From Pedobacter sp. W3I1 (GTDB lineage: Bacteria; Bacteroidota; Bacteroidia; Sphingobacteriales; Sphingobacteriaceae), in NCBI RefSeq assembly GCF_030816015.1, contig NZ_JAUSXN010000001.1, positions 4,588,001 to 4,652,000 on the forward strand: a DNA stretch of 64,000 nucleotides, read 5' to 3'. Positions 44,778-54,684 of the stretch are shown here, piece by piece. The notes beneath the pieces are model-generated. The model saw only the letters and a program-made list of their open reading frames with translations, had not been told where the DNA came from and made no database searches. The position numbers and the translations under genes are program-made. The number at the start of each line of letters is the position of its first letter. The first letter of the stretch is position 1.

Positions 44778-44850
44778 TTTTTTCAGGTTCCGTTCACCCA
44801 TTTTGGTTACAGTTGCATCTTAAGGGAAACCAATATAAACTTTAACTGTT

Positions 44851-47800
44851 ATGAACAAAAACCTTACCCGACCGGGCCGGATTTCATTACCGGTTGCATT
44901 CATGCTGCTGTTCATCCTCATTACAGGGGCAAGTCCCCAAACACTGGGCAGGATCAGTATTGAAGGCAAAAACATCACCATTGCTTCTGTATTCAGAACA
45001 ATCAAAAAACAAACCGGCCTCACTGTTTTTTACAGCAACAAGCTCCTGGATGATGCTGAAAAAATTTCTGTCAATTTCAAACAAGCAGAACTTTCCGAAG
45101 TGATGGACCTTACTTTAAAGGGAAAAAGGCTCGACTGGGTTTTAAAGGAGAATTACATTGTACTACAAAAGGCTACATCTCCCGAAAAGAATGAAGAGCG
45201 CATTCAAAACAAGCCCATCGGGGAACAAAAAAAAGAAGACCGGACAGGCGTTGTTACCGATGAGACCGGTAAACCCGTCCCGGGAGTAAGCGTAAAGATA
45301 AAAGGCAATAATGGCGGATCAGTGACCGATGTAAACGGTCAGTATAAAATCAATGCCAATGCTGGAGATATCCTTGTATTTTCGTACATAGGGTTCGCGA
45401 CGCAGGAAGTACAGGTTGGAACTAAAGACAGGATAAACATTAAACTCCTTCCCATTGATGAGAACCTGAACGAAGTCGTTATCGTGGGCTATGGTGTCCA
45501 GAAAAAAGTAAATTTAACCGGAGCGGTTTCACAGGTTTCGGGCAAAGACCTTGCTGCGCGGCCCATGGGACAGACTTCTGCTTCCTTGCAGGGAATGGCA
45601 CCTGGCGTTACCGTGAGACAAAGCTCAGGGAGACCTGGAGGGGACGGCGGGACCATCAGGATCAGGGGTATCGGAAACTTTCTCGATTCGAATCCCCTTG
45701 TAATGATTGACGGTATAGAAGGATCGATGAACAACATTGATCCCAATTTGATTGAGTCCATCTCTATTTTAAAAGATGCGGCCTCATCCTCAATTTATGG
45801 TTCGAGGGCCGCAAATGGCGTAATTCTGATCACCACAAAAAGAGCAGTTGCTGATCAGGTAAATGTATCTTACAACAATTATATCGGCTGGCAGGAAGCA
45901 ACGAATATGCCCGGCCTTGTTGATGCATTAGACCATATGCTGCTGACCAACGAAGCTTATGTGAACACCGGGCGTACCCCTTTATATTCTGAAGCACTGA
46001 TTCAAAAATACCGTGAACAGGGTGGAGTCAGTTCCGATCTGTATCCCAACACGGACTGGCAGAAAGAAACCCTGACAGGATCAGGATTACAGCAAAGCCA
46101 TTTCCTGACCATTCAGGGCGGAACCCAAAAAGTAAAACTGCTGGGCTCGTTTGGACTTTTTGATCAGAAAGGGATCATTGAAAATTCAAGTTTCAAACGC
46201 TACACCATCCGGAACAACGCAGATATAACGTTCTCGGAAAAATTTAAGGCACGGATAGACCTCCAGTTTGTGAATGCCATCACCACTGATCCTGCAGCAG
46301 CATCGAGTGAAATTTTTCAGTGGATGAATGGAATCCCTGCAAATCAGATCGGCATCAACCAAAGCGGCCAGTGGGGCGTCGGATGGAACGGTTCTAATCC
46401 AATTTCGGCCAGTAAAGATGGCGGCACCAACCGTACCAGAGGGCCTTTTGGGAGTATTAATGCTACCGTTAACTATAAGCCCGTTGAGTGGCTAGAGGCA
46501 GAGGCAGCTTATTCACCAAAATATGCGCTATCCTCATCAAAAAATTTCAGAAAGGCAATCCAGTCTTACCTGCCAAATGGCGCCACAAGTTTCCTTACCC
46601 CTGCCCTAACTTCGCTCGCACAAAATAAGAGTGAATCATTTTTTAACAACATGCGTGCTACGCTGACTGCCTCAAAAACATTTGGGAACCACAGCTTAAA
46701 ATTTTTGGCCGGGGCATCACGCGAGGATTATTTCAATGAATGGACCAACGCTTTCCGTGATACATACATCTTGCCGGATTATCCGGTGTTGAACGCTGGT
46801 TCGGCCCTAAACCAACAGGCAACAGGCAGTGAAGAAGAATGGGCATTACAATCGCTGTTCGGCAGGTTCAATTATGTATATAAAAACAAGTATCTACTGG
46901 AAGTCAACGCCCGTTATGATGGGTCGTCGCGCTTTTCATCTGGAAATAAATATGGCTTTTTTCCATCTGCATCGGCAGGCTGGCGCATTTCGGAAGAAGA
47001 TTTTATGGCTGGCTTAAAAAAAGTGGTTAACGAAGCGAAACTAAGGCTCTCATGGGGGAAATTAGGCAATCAGAACATTGGCACCTACCCCTCTGTCACC
47101 ACAATTCTGCTTGAATCCTATACCCTTGGAAAACAGATTGTAAATACCGCGGCTTTAAATAACCTTGCCAACAAGATGATTTCCTGGGAAACCACAGAAG
47201 AAAAAAATATCGGTATTGACCTTACAATGTTTAACAACCTGAGTATAACTGCCGATTATTACAGGCGGAGAACAAGCGATATTCTGCTTCAACTGGATAT
47301 TCCATTGATAGTAGGCGTTGGCAAACCCTTTCAGAATGCCGGAATTGTTGATAATAACGGTTGGGAGCTTGGTCTTGCCTACAAAGGAAAGGTAAAAGAT
47401 TTTAATTATAACGTCAGCTTCAACATTTCAGACGTAAAAAACACCATTGTGGATACCAAAGGTGTCAATCAGACCGGATTGACCGTAAACCGTGAAGGTT
47501 ATTCGATCGGTTCTCTTTTCGGTTACCAGGCCGAGGGACTCTTTGCTTCTGATGCGGAGGTGGCTGCCCATGCCAAACAGTTCGGTACGGTAAAGGCCGG
47601 AGACATCCGTTATAAGGACCAGAACGGAGATAACCTGATCAATGAGGCTGATAAAACTGTTATCGGCAGCACCATACCAAGATTCACCTATGCTTCAACC
47701 TTAAACGGTTCTTATAAAGGTTTTGATTTTTCGGTACTGGTCCAAGGGGTTGGTAAGGCAAACGGCTATCTTGCAGGCCCTGGTATCTTACCATTTAATG

Positions 47801-48159
47801 TTGGTGGCGCAATAGGCGGAACCATCAGAGAGGATAACAAAGACCGATGGACACCAGATAATCCCAATGCAAAATATCCCAGACTTGCTTTCGGTGAAAC
47901 CAATAACGAACAGGTTTCTACCTTCTTTTTAAAAGACGCATCATACCTGAGGATAAAAAACGTCCAGATCGGTTATACTTTGCCAGTTGGCATTGCCCAG
48001 AAAATTGCCATTAAAAGGCTTCGGATTTTTGCAAACGGATCTAACCTGTCTTCCTTCGACAGATTCTGGGATGGATATGATGTAGAAGCGCCGGTTGGCG
48101 GTGGGAATATATACCCTCAGGTTAAGGTTTATAGTTTCGGTTTAGAAGCCACTTTTTAA
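44851..48159 (+). CDS. SusC/RagA-family TonB-dependent transporter with STN domain
   Basis: A 1102-residue outer membrane transporter: signal peptide (VAFMLLFILITGASPQ), STN domain (IASVFRTIKKQTGLTVFYSNKL), carboxypeptidase-regulatory-like domain (GVVTDETGKPVPGVSVKI), plug (SASLQGMAPGVTV, NPLVMIDGIEG, AASSSIYGSRAANGVILITTK) and barrel ending in F. The STN domain matches control by the upstream sigma/FecR pair. It takes up a substrate across the outer membrane with the SusD gene 11 nt downstream. Substrate unknown; no glycosidase is encoded in this locus, only an FAD oxidoreductase. Confidence 0.93.
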   Translation: MNKNLTRPGRISLPVAFMLLFILITGASPQTLGRISIEGKNITIASVFRTIKKQTGLTVFYSNKLLDDAEKISVNFKQAELSEVMDLTLKGKRLDWVLKENYIVLQKATSPEKNEERIQNKPIGEQKKEDRTGVVTDETGKPVPGVSVKIKGNNGGSVTDVNGQYKINANAGDILVFSYIGFATQEVQVGTKDRINIKLLPIDENLNEVVIVGYGVQKKVNLTGAVSQVSGKDLAARPMGQTSASLQGMAPGVTVRQSSGRPGGDGGTIRIRGIGNFLDSNPLVMIDGIEGSMNNIDPNLIESISILKDAASSSIYGSRAANGVILITTKRAVADQVNVSYNNYIGWQEATNMPGLVDALDHMLLTNEAYVNTGRTPLYSEALIQKYREQGGVSSDLYPNTDWQKETLTGSGLQQSHFLTIQGGTQKVKLLGSFGLFDQKGIIENSSFKRYTIRNNADITFSEKFKARIDLQFVNAITTDPAAASSEIFQWMNGIPANQIGINQSGQWGVGWNGSNPISASKDGGTNRTRGPFGSINATVNYKPVEWLEAEAAYSPKYALSSSKNFRKAIQSYLPNGATSFLTPALTSLAQNKSESFFNNMRATLTASKTFGNHSLKFLAGASREDYFNEWTNAFRDTYILPDYPVLNAGSALNQQATGSEEEWALQSLFGRFNYVYKNKYLLEVNARYDGSSRFSSGNKYGFFPSASAGWRISEEDFMAGLKKVVNEAKLRLSWGKLGNQNIGTYPSVTTILLESYTLGKQIVNTAALNNLANKMISWETTEEKNIGIDLTMFNNLSITADYYRRRTSDILLQLDIPLIVGVGKPFQNAGIVDNNGWELGLAYKGKVKDFNYNVSFNISDVKNTIVDTKGVNQTGLTVNREGYSIGSLFGYQAEGLFASDAEVAAHAKQFGTVKAGDIRYKDQNGDNLINEADKTVIGSTIPRFTYASTLNGSYKGFDFSVLVQGVGKANGYLAGPGILPFNVGGAIGGTIREDNKDRWTPDNPNAKYPRLAFGETNNEQVSTFFLKDASYLRIKNVQIGYTLPVGIAQKIAIKRLRIFANGSNLSSFDRFWDGYDVEAPVGGGNIYPQVKVYSFGLEATF

Positions 48160-48170
48160 AAACAGAACAG

Positions 48171-49850
48171 ATGAAAACTAAAATATACCATTTAATCCTT
48201 GTGCTTTTATGCACATCCCTATTATCCTGCCAAAAAGACTACCTGGATAAAAGCCCTTTAAGCGGCCCTTCTGACGAATCGTTTTTCAGCAACCAGGATG
48301 AACTGATATTGGCGGTAAACGGCCTGTACCGTTACGCAAGTTATGCCCCTTTAGATAATATGCCCCTTAACCTGCTTACCGACAACAGTACCGATATCGG
48401 TTGGGATAGGAATAACAGTGCGCTGCAGAGTCTGGGCAAGGGGAACCAGGATAGCAATAACGGCTTTTCTTTAAGTGTATGGACAGAGGGATACAAAGTA
48501 ATTGCCAAGTGTAATTTCATTTTAGACAATATTGACAAAGTAAAAGATAAGGCCACTGCTGCCATTTACAACAGAAGTAAAGCTGAAGCACGTTTTATGC
48601 GTGCCTACACTTACCAGTACCTTATTGATTATTTTGGGAGCGTACCGTTGGTTACCAGAGTGTTGACACTCGAAGATTCACAACTACCTAAAACGCCAAA
48701 AACTGAGGTGCTGAGCTTTGTGCTCAAAGAACTGACTGAATCAGCTGCTGATCTCCCTGTTAGCTATGGCGCTGCAGATGTGGGAAGGGCAACAAGGGGT
48801 ACCGCATTGGCGATTAAAGCCAGAGCTGCCCTGAACAATGAGCGATGGGCAGATGCTGCAGAAGCTGCAAAAGCGGTTATGGATCTGAAAATTTATAGCC
48901 TGCACAATAATTTCGGCACACTGTTTTCTTACGCCGGGCAAAACTCGCCTGAGATCATATGGGCTTTTCAATACCTGAAGGCATCAAAAACAAAAATGCA
49001 TTCCACACCTAACAACCTGGTGTCTCGTAATGGACTCGGTTTTACCAATAAAGTACCGTCACAGTCCTTGGTAGATGCCTATCCATGTACAGATGGGCTC
49101 AATATTGACAAGTCTCCCCTCTACGACCCTACATCCCCATATAAAAACAGAGATCCCCGGCTTGGCTTTACCATAGCAGTTCCAGGTTCTATATTTTACA
49201 ACTACCAGTTTGAAACACACCGGGACAGCGTAAAATGCTGGAATTACAATACCACCCCAGCTACACGTGTAGATAACCAGGATGCACTTAATGCCTTCGC
49301 CACTTTTACCGGTTACTGCTGGAAAAAATATGTCGATCTGGAAGATAAGGCCGATCGGACAAATTCGGAACTGAATGTGATCCAGATCCGGTATGCAGAG
49401 ATGTTACTGATTTATGCGGAAGCCAAAAATGAACTCGGACAGCTTGACCAGTCTGTATATGACGCCATAAACCTGGTAAGAACGCGGCCTAGCGTTAACA
49501 TGCCGCCGATCACTACAGGAAAAACAATGGTAGAGTTCAGGAGTCTGGTCCGTAAAGAACGGATGTATGAGCTGGCAATGGAAGGATTCAGAATTTCTGA
49601 TCTGCGCAGGTGGAAAATTGCTGATAAGGCGATGACCGGAAACTTTTATGGCAGGGTACAAAAAGGCTTATTGGTATCGGCGCCACAGATTGATGCAAAT
49701 GGCCTTGCCGATTACAGTGCCGTACCAAATCGGGCAGAACTTAGGGTGATCGAAGTACGTGTTTTCGATACCGGGCGGGATTACCTTTGGCCGCTTCCGA
49801 ATATAGAGATCGTTACCAATCCAAAACTCATTCAAAATCCCAAATACTAA
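48171..49850 (+). CDS. SusD/RagB-family nutrient-binding lipoprotein
   Basis: A 559-residue lipoprotein with lipobox LLSC (about residue 20), the TPR-like helices (AEARFMRAYTYQYLIDYFGSVPL, GTALAIKARAALNNERWADA) and the SusD ending VRKERMYELAMEGFRISDLRRW then LWPLPNIEIVTNPKLIQNPKY. It is the surface lid partner of the SusC protein. Its stop codon overlaps the start of the next gene (TAATG), so the oxidoreductase is translated with it. Confidence 0.93.
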   Translation: MKTKIYHLILVLLCTSLLSCQKDYLDKSPLSGPSDESFFSNQDELILAVNGLYRYASYAPLDNMPLNLLTDNSTDIGWDRNNSALQSLGKGNQDSNNGFSLSVWTEGYKVIAKCNFILDNIDKVKDKATAAIYNRSKAEARFMRAYTYQYLIDYFGSVPLVTRVLTLEDSQLPKTPKTEVLSFVLKELTESAADLPVSYGAADVGRATRGTALAIKARAALNNERWADAAEAAKAVMDLKIYSLHNNFGTLFSYAGQNSPEIIWAFQYLKASKTKMHSTPNNLVSRNGLGFTNKVPSQSLVDAYPCTDGLNIDKSPLYDPTSPYKNRDPRLGFTIAVPGSIFYNYQFETHRDSVKCWNYNTTPATRVDNQDALNAFATFTGYCWKKYVDLEDKADRTNSELNVIQIRYAEMLLIYAEAKNELGQLDQSVYDAINLVRTRPSVNMPPITTGKTMVEFRSLVRKERMYELAMEGFRISDLRRWKIADKAMTGNFYGRVQKGLLVSAPQIDANGLADYSAVPNRAELRVIEVRVFDTGRDYLWPLPNIEIVTNPKLIQNPKY

Positions 49851-49852
49851 TG

Positions 49853-51841
49853 ATGAAAAATATCTTTATATACATTTTACTCGCAATCATATGCCCTTTA
49901 ACAGGTCTTAAAGCACAAAGCGCATTGTATAAAAACTATGACATCTGCATTTATGGGGGGACCTCTTCCGGCGTTATAGCAGCATACACCGCCGCCAGAT
50001 CGGGAAAATCCGTTCTTTTGATCGAGCCCGGAAAAAACCTGGGCGGTATGAGCTCTGGGGGTCTGGGGCTGACAGATATTGGAAATAAATATGCCATCAG
50101 CGGCCTTGCCCTCGATTTTTACCGAAGAATAGGCAAACATTATGGCAAGTTTGAGCAATGGATCTTTGAACCCCATGTGGCCGAAAATCTCTTTAACGAG
50201 TACATCAAAAAAGCGAAAGTGCCTGTCCTCTACGAAAACCGGATTACTGGGATAGAAAAAAAAGGAACCCTGATAACAGCCATCACGCTGGAAAATCAGG
50301 CAAAAAAGAAAGTGGGCACTGTAAAGGCCAAAGTATTTATTGACTGCTCTTATGAGGGAGATCTGATGGCTAAAGCAGGGGTATCCTATACGGTGGGGCG
50401 CGAAGCAAACAGCACTTATAACGAAACCTTCAATGGTGTACAGCTCATGAACGGGCATCAGCTTCCGGACGGCATAGACCCTTATAAAGTTAAAGGCGAT
50501 CCGTCCAGTGGACTGCTTTGGGGAATTAGTCCCGGAAAACTTATTGACAAAGGCAGTGGAGATAAAAAGGTACAGGCCTATAATTTCAGGATCTGCCTCA
50601 CCAATAACCCAGCTAATATGATTCCGATTACCGAGCCTGAAGATTATGTTCCTGAACGCTATGAACTGCTCATCAGACAGATGGAAAAAAGAAACTGGAA
50701 ATCGCTACAGGATGTCTTTATCTGGAGCGGGATGCCAAACCAAAAGACAGATATCAATAATAGAAATGGATTTTCAACCGATATGATCGGAATGAACTGG
50801 GAATACCCTGATGCAGATTATTTAAAACGCGAACAGATCTGGAAAGCCCATACCAATTACACAAAGGGATTGCTTTATTTCGTCGGTCATGATCCCCGTA
50901 TCCCAGAGCACATCCGAAAAGAGATCAGCCAATGGGGATACCCCAAAGATGAATATACAGGCAACGGCAACTGGTCTCATCAGCTTTACGTAAGAGAAGC
51001 ACGAAGGATGGTTGGTGCCCTTGTAATGACCCAGCACCACTGTCAGGGCAAAGAAGTTGTATCTGATGGGGTCGGAATGGCAGCCTATACAATGGATTCG
51101 CACAATTGCGACAGGCTTGTTGTAAACGGCATGGTCAAAAACGAGGGAAATGTTGAAGAGGGCGGCTTTGGCCCATACCCCATTTCCTATCGTGCAATCA
51201 TACCAAAGGAAAGTGAAGCTTCAAATCTTATCGTTCCGGTGTGCCTCTCTGCTACACACATTGCCTACGGTTCTATCCGGATGGAACCGGTTTTCATGGT
51301 ACTGGGACAATCTTCGGCAATGGCAGCGGTTCAGGCGATAGACCGCAAACTTTCCGTGCAAAAAATTGCTGTAAGCCGCTTACAGCAACAATTAAAAAGC
51401 GATCCCTTGGCTGATGGAAGTACTCCCGATATCCTGATCGACAACAACGATACCGATAAAGTACAGATAAAGGGCAACTGGACGAAAAAAAACCGCGGGG
51501 GCTTCGGCCCTGATTATTTTGAGGCTTCCGAAGATGCAGACACGGCTAAATTTATAAGGTACACGCCTGGCTCAAAAACCAATGGAAAATATGATGTATA
51601 TACCTATTATCCAAAACTTGATGCCACCGACGCGGAAACCACCGTCACAGTATTTGATGGTAAGGAAAGCAAGACCATTTTGATTAAGAGTGCAGAGGTT
51701 AAAGTCCTTGGTCAAACTTCGGGTGAATGGGTAAGCCTTGGCAGCTATACATTTACCGGAAAGGGACAACCTTACATCGAAATCAGAGCAAAAGGACCGA
51801 AAGTGGTTGCCGATGCAGTACTATTGGTTACTTCTCCATAG
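49853..51841 (+). CDS. Exported FAD-dependent oxidoreductase with C-terminal golvesin-like domain
   Basis: Two ATGs overlap or follow the SusD stop (49850 and 49853); I take the second, giving about 662 residues with a signal peptide (MKNIFIYILLAIICPLTGLKAQ). The N-terminal FAD_oxidored domain has a dinucleotide-binding motif YGGTSSGVIAAYTAARSGKSVLLIEPG and the GGMSSGGLGLTDIG loop. The C-terminal part (from about 535, NNDTDKVQIKGNWTKKNRGGFGPDYFEASED) resembles a golvesin/xanthan-lyase-type carbohydrate-binding domain. Such enzymes are found in Bacteroidota utilisation loci; the substrate is unknown, an oxidised sugar or glycan end is an inference. Confidence 0.85.
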   Translation: MKNIFIYILLAIICPLTGLKAQSALYKNYDICIYGGTSSGVIAAYTAARSGKSVLLIEPGKNLGGMSSGGLGLTDIGNKYAISGLALDFYRRIGKHYGKFEQWIFEPHVAENLFNEYIKKAKVPVLYENRITGIEKKGTLITAITLENQAKKKVGTVKAKVFIDCSYEGDLMAKAGVSYTVGREANSTYNETFNGVQLMNGHQLPDGIDPYKVKGDPSSGLLWGISPGKLIDKGSGDKKVQAYNFRICLTNNPANMIPITEPEDYVPERYELLIRQMEKRNWKSLQDVFIWSGMPNQKTDINNRNGFSTDMIGMNWEYPDADYLKREQIWKAHTNYTKGLLYFVGHDPRIPEHIRKEISQWGYPKDEYTGNGNWSHQLYVREARRMVGALVMTQHHCQGKEVVSDGVGMAAYTMDSHNCDRLVVNGMVKNEGNVEEGGFGPYPISYRAIIPKESEASNLIVPVCLSATHIAYGSIRMEPVFMVLGQSSAMAAVQAIDRKLSVQKIAVSRLQQQLKSDPLADGSTPDILIDNNDTDKVQIKGNWTKKNRGGFGPDYFEASEDADTAKFIRYTPGSKTNGKYDVYTYYPKLDATDAETTVTVFDGKESKTILIKSAEVKVLGQTSGEWVSLGSYTFTGKGQPYIEIRAKGPKVVADAVLLVTSP

Positions 51842-51857
51842 TAGTTAAGTTCACAAT

Positions 51858-51899
51858 AATCTCAAGAATGATAAGTACATATTTATCATTCTTGAGATT
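51858..51899. terminator. Perfect 17-bp hairpin after the oxidoreductase operon
   Basis: AATCTCAAGAATGATAA and its exact complement close an 8-nt loop, 17 nt after the stop of the plus-strand operon. It lacks a downstream T run, so it is either a terminator of a weak kind or a 3'-end stabilising structure. Confidence 0.55.
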
Positions 51900-52138
51900 C
51901 AAAATCGGATGTTCAATCATTGGCCTGTATTGTCTGCTATTGCTTGATAATTAAGGTTATTAAGCAACGTAGATAATAAATAGTATGCCTATATGTCGCA
52001 TTTCGACTGAAGCATCGGGGAATGGAGAAATCTGTGAGTAATATCAAATTGAAACATAGATTTCTAGAATTCGTTGCACACGCTCAAAATGATGACACCT
52101 TCTCTTCACTTAGCGAGACACGAAGATTAGGTAAGAAA

Positions 52139-52268
52139 AAATCGTTATTGCAAGAAGACTTTTCAGCCGATAGCCCGCCCCGATTTTCGGGGAAGCAATC
52201 TTATAACGATCGCTAATAGCGGGCTGCATTAAGATTGCTTCATCGTTCCTCTTCGCAATAACGATATC
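52139..52268. repeat. REP-like nested inverted repeat
   Basis: Three nested pairs of arms: ATCGTTATTGC-AAGA (52141-52158) with TCTTCGCAATAACGAT (52250-52265), TAGCCCGC with AGCGGGCT (about 52171 and 52218), and GAAGCAATCTTA (52192-52203) with TAAGATTGCTTC (52230-52241). This resembles the GTCATTGCGAGG...GAAGCAATC repeats seen in many Bacteroidota genomes. A short frame covering it (52022-52216) is not a gene. Confidence 0.7.
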
Positions 52269-52304
52269 TCACACTTTATCTTCAGAAACAATTAGTATAA
52301 AACT

Positions 52305-52341
52305 AAAACATAGGTTGGGTATCCACCACAACCTATGTTTT
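52305..52341 (-). terminator. Terminator of the fucosidase locus
   Basis: A perfect 13-bp stem (AAAACATAGGTTG / CAACCTATGTTTT) with an 11-nt loop, 146 nt after the metallopeptidase stop, followed on the minus strand by AG and TTTTATA. Probably works in both directions. Confidence 0.7.
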
Positions 52342-52486
52342 CACCAAACTAAAATCAGCATATAAAAAGAATTAATCTTGTTACGACTGAAGTATGACCG
52401 GTCCTCACCGGATATTTTATCCATCTGGGATTTGTTTGAAGCCCTGATTTAATTAAGTATTAGAAGGAATATTTTAAATGATGCAA

Positions 52487-53428
52487 TTATCTGCTGCTAC
52501 CTTTAGTTTCATAGTTCAGTTTCTGAAAATCCTTTTGGGCTTGCTTAAACTGAAGATCGTATTCGATCGGCCAACCAAAAGCTTTTTCTGCAACATCCTG
52601 TAGGTTTACTCCAGATGCACCACTCCAGAAATGAATAAATTCTCCAAAATTCAGATCCCTTTTAAACCGGCCGTTTTTGTTTTTTGGGAAGTTTAATGCA
52701 AGGAGTTCAAAATACCTGTTGAGCACCTTTCCCTCACCATACTTATTATAAATAGGGAAAAACCAGTTTTTGAACCATTGTGTTCCCGATCTCGGAAAGT
52801 CGTCGTACTGGGTCTGCATTTGTGTAAACACCTTATAGGCTTCGTTGGTCATTCCTATGTTTTTGAGTACATCATAATTGAAAATCTCCATAAACTTACT
52901 GTCGCCCCAAAGTACATCAGAGGGTGAGCCTTTCGTGCCATGACTGGCACTGGTTACAATATGTCCCATCTCATGGATCGGCATGCCAATCTGCTCTCCG
53001 TCTGGATTGTTCCATTGCGCTAAGCCACAATCGATAACGTTCCGGTAATCATGGCTCGCATCAAAAAAAGGTGATGGATGCCCTCCTCCATAATCCTTGC
53101 CTATTGCGCGGTGCAGGATCACATACAGTTTTGGGTCCGGTCCGAAATCGCCATAGTTACGTTTAACATAGGCCCAACAATCTGCCATTACAGCGATAGG
53201 CCATTTAACATTGGCCGGCATGTTTTTATCATAAAAAACAGCCACATGTGCATTACTTTCTATCAGTTTCAGTTCTTCCTGATGTTCAAACCAGTGCTCC
53301 TTCCATACAGAATCAGGGGTGATTATCGTTTTTTTAGACTGATCCTTAGCTTGAGCTTCGGACTTTGAAACTAGTCCCAATAAAAAAATTGGGACTAGTA
53401 AATAAATGATTGCTTTAGTATTATTCAT
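52487..53428 (-). CDS. Exported HExxH metallopeptidase-like protein
   Basis: A 313-residue exported protein (signal peptide to about KSEAQ) with a zinc site H152-E153-M-G-H156 and a candidate third ligand E181, 24 residues on, which fits the HExxH-x(8,28)-E layout of gluzincins such as the M60-like/enhancin group. The core also has a conserved LYVILHRAIGKDYGGGHPSP block. M60-like enzymes cleave glycosylated proteins. It is the last gene of the fucosidase-SusCD operon, 35 nt after a surface lipoprotein. The link to M60 rests on the motif spacing only; overall it is not a clear member. Confidence 0.7.
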   Translation of the reverse strand: MNNTKAIIYLLVPIFLLGLVSKSEAQAKDQSKKTIITPDSVWKEHWFEHQEELKLIESNAHVAVFYDKNMPANVKWPIAVMADCWAYVKRNYGDFGPDPKLYVILHRAIGKDYGGGHPSPFFDASHDYRNVIDCGLAQWNNPDGEQIGMPIHEMGHIVTSASHGTKGSPSDVLWGDSKFMEIFNYDVLKNIGMTNEAYKVFTQMQTQYDDFPRSGTQWFKNWFFPIYNKYGEGKVLNRYFELLALNFPKNKNGRFKRDLNFGEFIHFWSGASGVNLQDVAEKAFGWPIEYDLQFKQAQKDFQKLNYETKGSSR

Positions 53429-53463
53429 AATCGTATTATTCCTCTATTATACAGAAGAGATCC

Positions 53464-54672
53464 CTATTTATTCCAGAACGATATTTCGCTAATATTACTG
53501 TAATAGGCATCGCCACTGGCCACTTCTATTACCCGAATTCGGATATACCTCATTGCGGGCAGGCCATCAGGCAGGGTAACTTTAAATGGTGCCGATCCAT
53601 CATCCGAACGTTCAACCGTTTTAAGCAGCGTCCATCCTCTTCCTTTTGATTCTGCCGTCCACCCTGGTGAATTGCCTGGCGACTGCGTTTCCGCTCCGGT
53701 AAGATCTGCGATTCCCCAGATTTCAAATTTGGTGGGATTATTACAACAGTCGCGCCCGATGATCTCGAACTGTGCCAGGTTTGATACCGGTTTCCCCATA
53801 TCGAAAGTGAAATGATGTGGAAGCGGCGACTTATCATCACTATGGAAAATATCCGGATATCCGGTTGGTGCTTTATTGCCATTCCAAAGTTTAGATAAAG
53901 AAGTTTCACTCGAATATGTGCCCACATCATTGGCTAGCTTTAGCGGACGAAACAGTGATTTATCCACCGGCACCATAATATTGCTCAAAGAATCGTAATC
54001 TGCTGTACAAAAGGTATCAATTGCCGATTTTACGGGTACGTATGCCGACCTGAAATAAATCTTTGTTCCGGTTTTATAGTCGGCAAGCCTGATTGAATTT
54101 ACATCAGGGCTTAGCGAGCTTTTGTGAATGGTACCATCTTTAAAAGTATATCGTATTTCGGTTGCAATGTTAATGGTATCAGGTTTTTCAAAGTTGAGCG
54201 TGATGCCGCTGTCGTCCAGTTGATAAGGATTAGCAGAAACCAGGAATCTGTTGGTAAGACTCGATTTGTAGCTATCACCGTAAATCTTTACGTTGCTGAT
54301 CTGAACAGGCACCGATTTATTGCCAGCCTTATCGTAAGAATAAATGGTAAAGGAATAATTATACTCTACCAGTTTGGGAATAATTACCGATACATCAGTG
54401 ACGCTTCGGTCCGGAGCTTTCATTTCCAATGAATCTGCCGAATTGTTCCAGAAGATCCGGTAATGGGTTACACTCGGATCAGGACTTGCCTTCCAGTTGA
54501 GCTTTACCCTGTAATTTCCTGGTGCAGCACCAACCTTGCCGGCAAAGCCTGGATATATCCGTTCTTTTCCATCAAGGTATTTTCTGTAATCAAGTGCATC
54601 CTTGCTACAGCCACAAAGAACTATAATGGCCATAAAAACCATAAAAATGCTGTTTATATGTCTAGTTGTCAT
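53464..54672 (-). CDS. Surface lipoprotein with DUF4998-like and F5/8 type C-like domains
   Basis: A 402-residue lipoprotein (lipobox LCGC). Its N-terminal part is fibronectin-III-like (KVGAAPGNYRVKLNWKASPDPSVTHYRIFW, as in DUF4998). The last 150 residues form a discoidin/F5-8C-like jelly roll (FHSDDKSPLPHHFTFDMGKPVSNLAQFEIIGRD, then MRYIRIRVIEVASGDAYYSNISEISFW). Proteins of this type follow SusD genes and bind glycan on the cell surface. It is 12 nt downstream of a similar lipoprotein. Binding target unknown. Confidence 0.8.
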   Translation of the reverse strand: MTTRHINSIFMVFMAIIVLCGCSKDALDYRKYLDGKERIYPGFAGKVGAAPGNYRVKLNWKASPDPSVTHYRIFWNNSADSLEMKAPDRSVTDVSVIIPKLVEYNYSFTIYSYDKAGNKSVPVQISNVKIYGDSYKSSLTNRFLVSANPYQLDDSGITLNFEKPDTINIATEIRYTFKDGTIHKSSLSPDVNSIRLADYKTGTKIYFRSAYVPVKSAIDTFCTADYDSLSNIMVPVDKSLFRPLKLANDVGTYSSETSLSKLWNGNKAPTGYPDIFHSDDKSPLPHHFTFDMGKPVSNLAQFEIIGRDCCNNPTKFEIWGIADLTGAETQSPGNSPGWTAESKGRGWTLLKTVERSDDGSAPFKVTLPDGLPAMRYIRIRVIEVASGDAYYSNISEISFWNK

Positions 54673-54684
54673 CTTCTTTAATTT

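Noticed and set aside
52022..52216. 64-codon plus-strand frame
   Set aside because: It reads through the REP-like repeat and has no start signal or family likeness.
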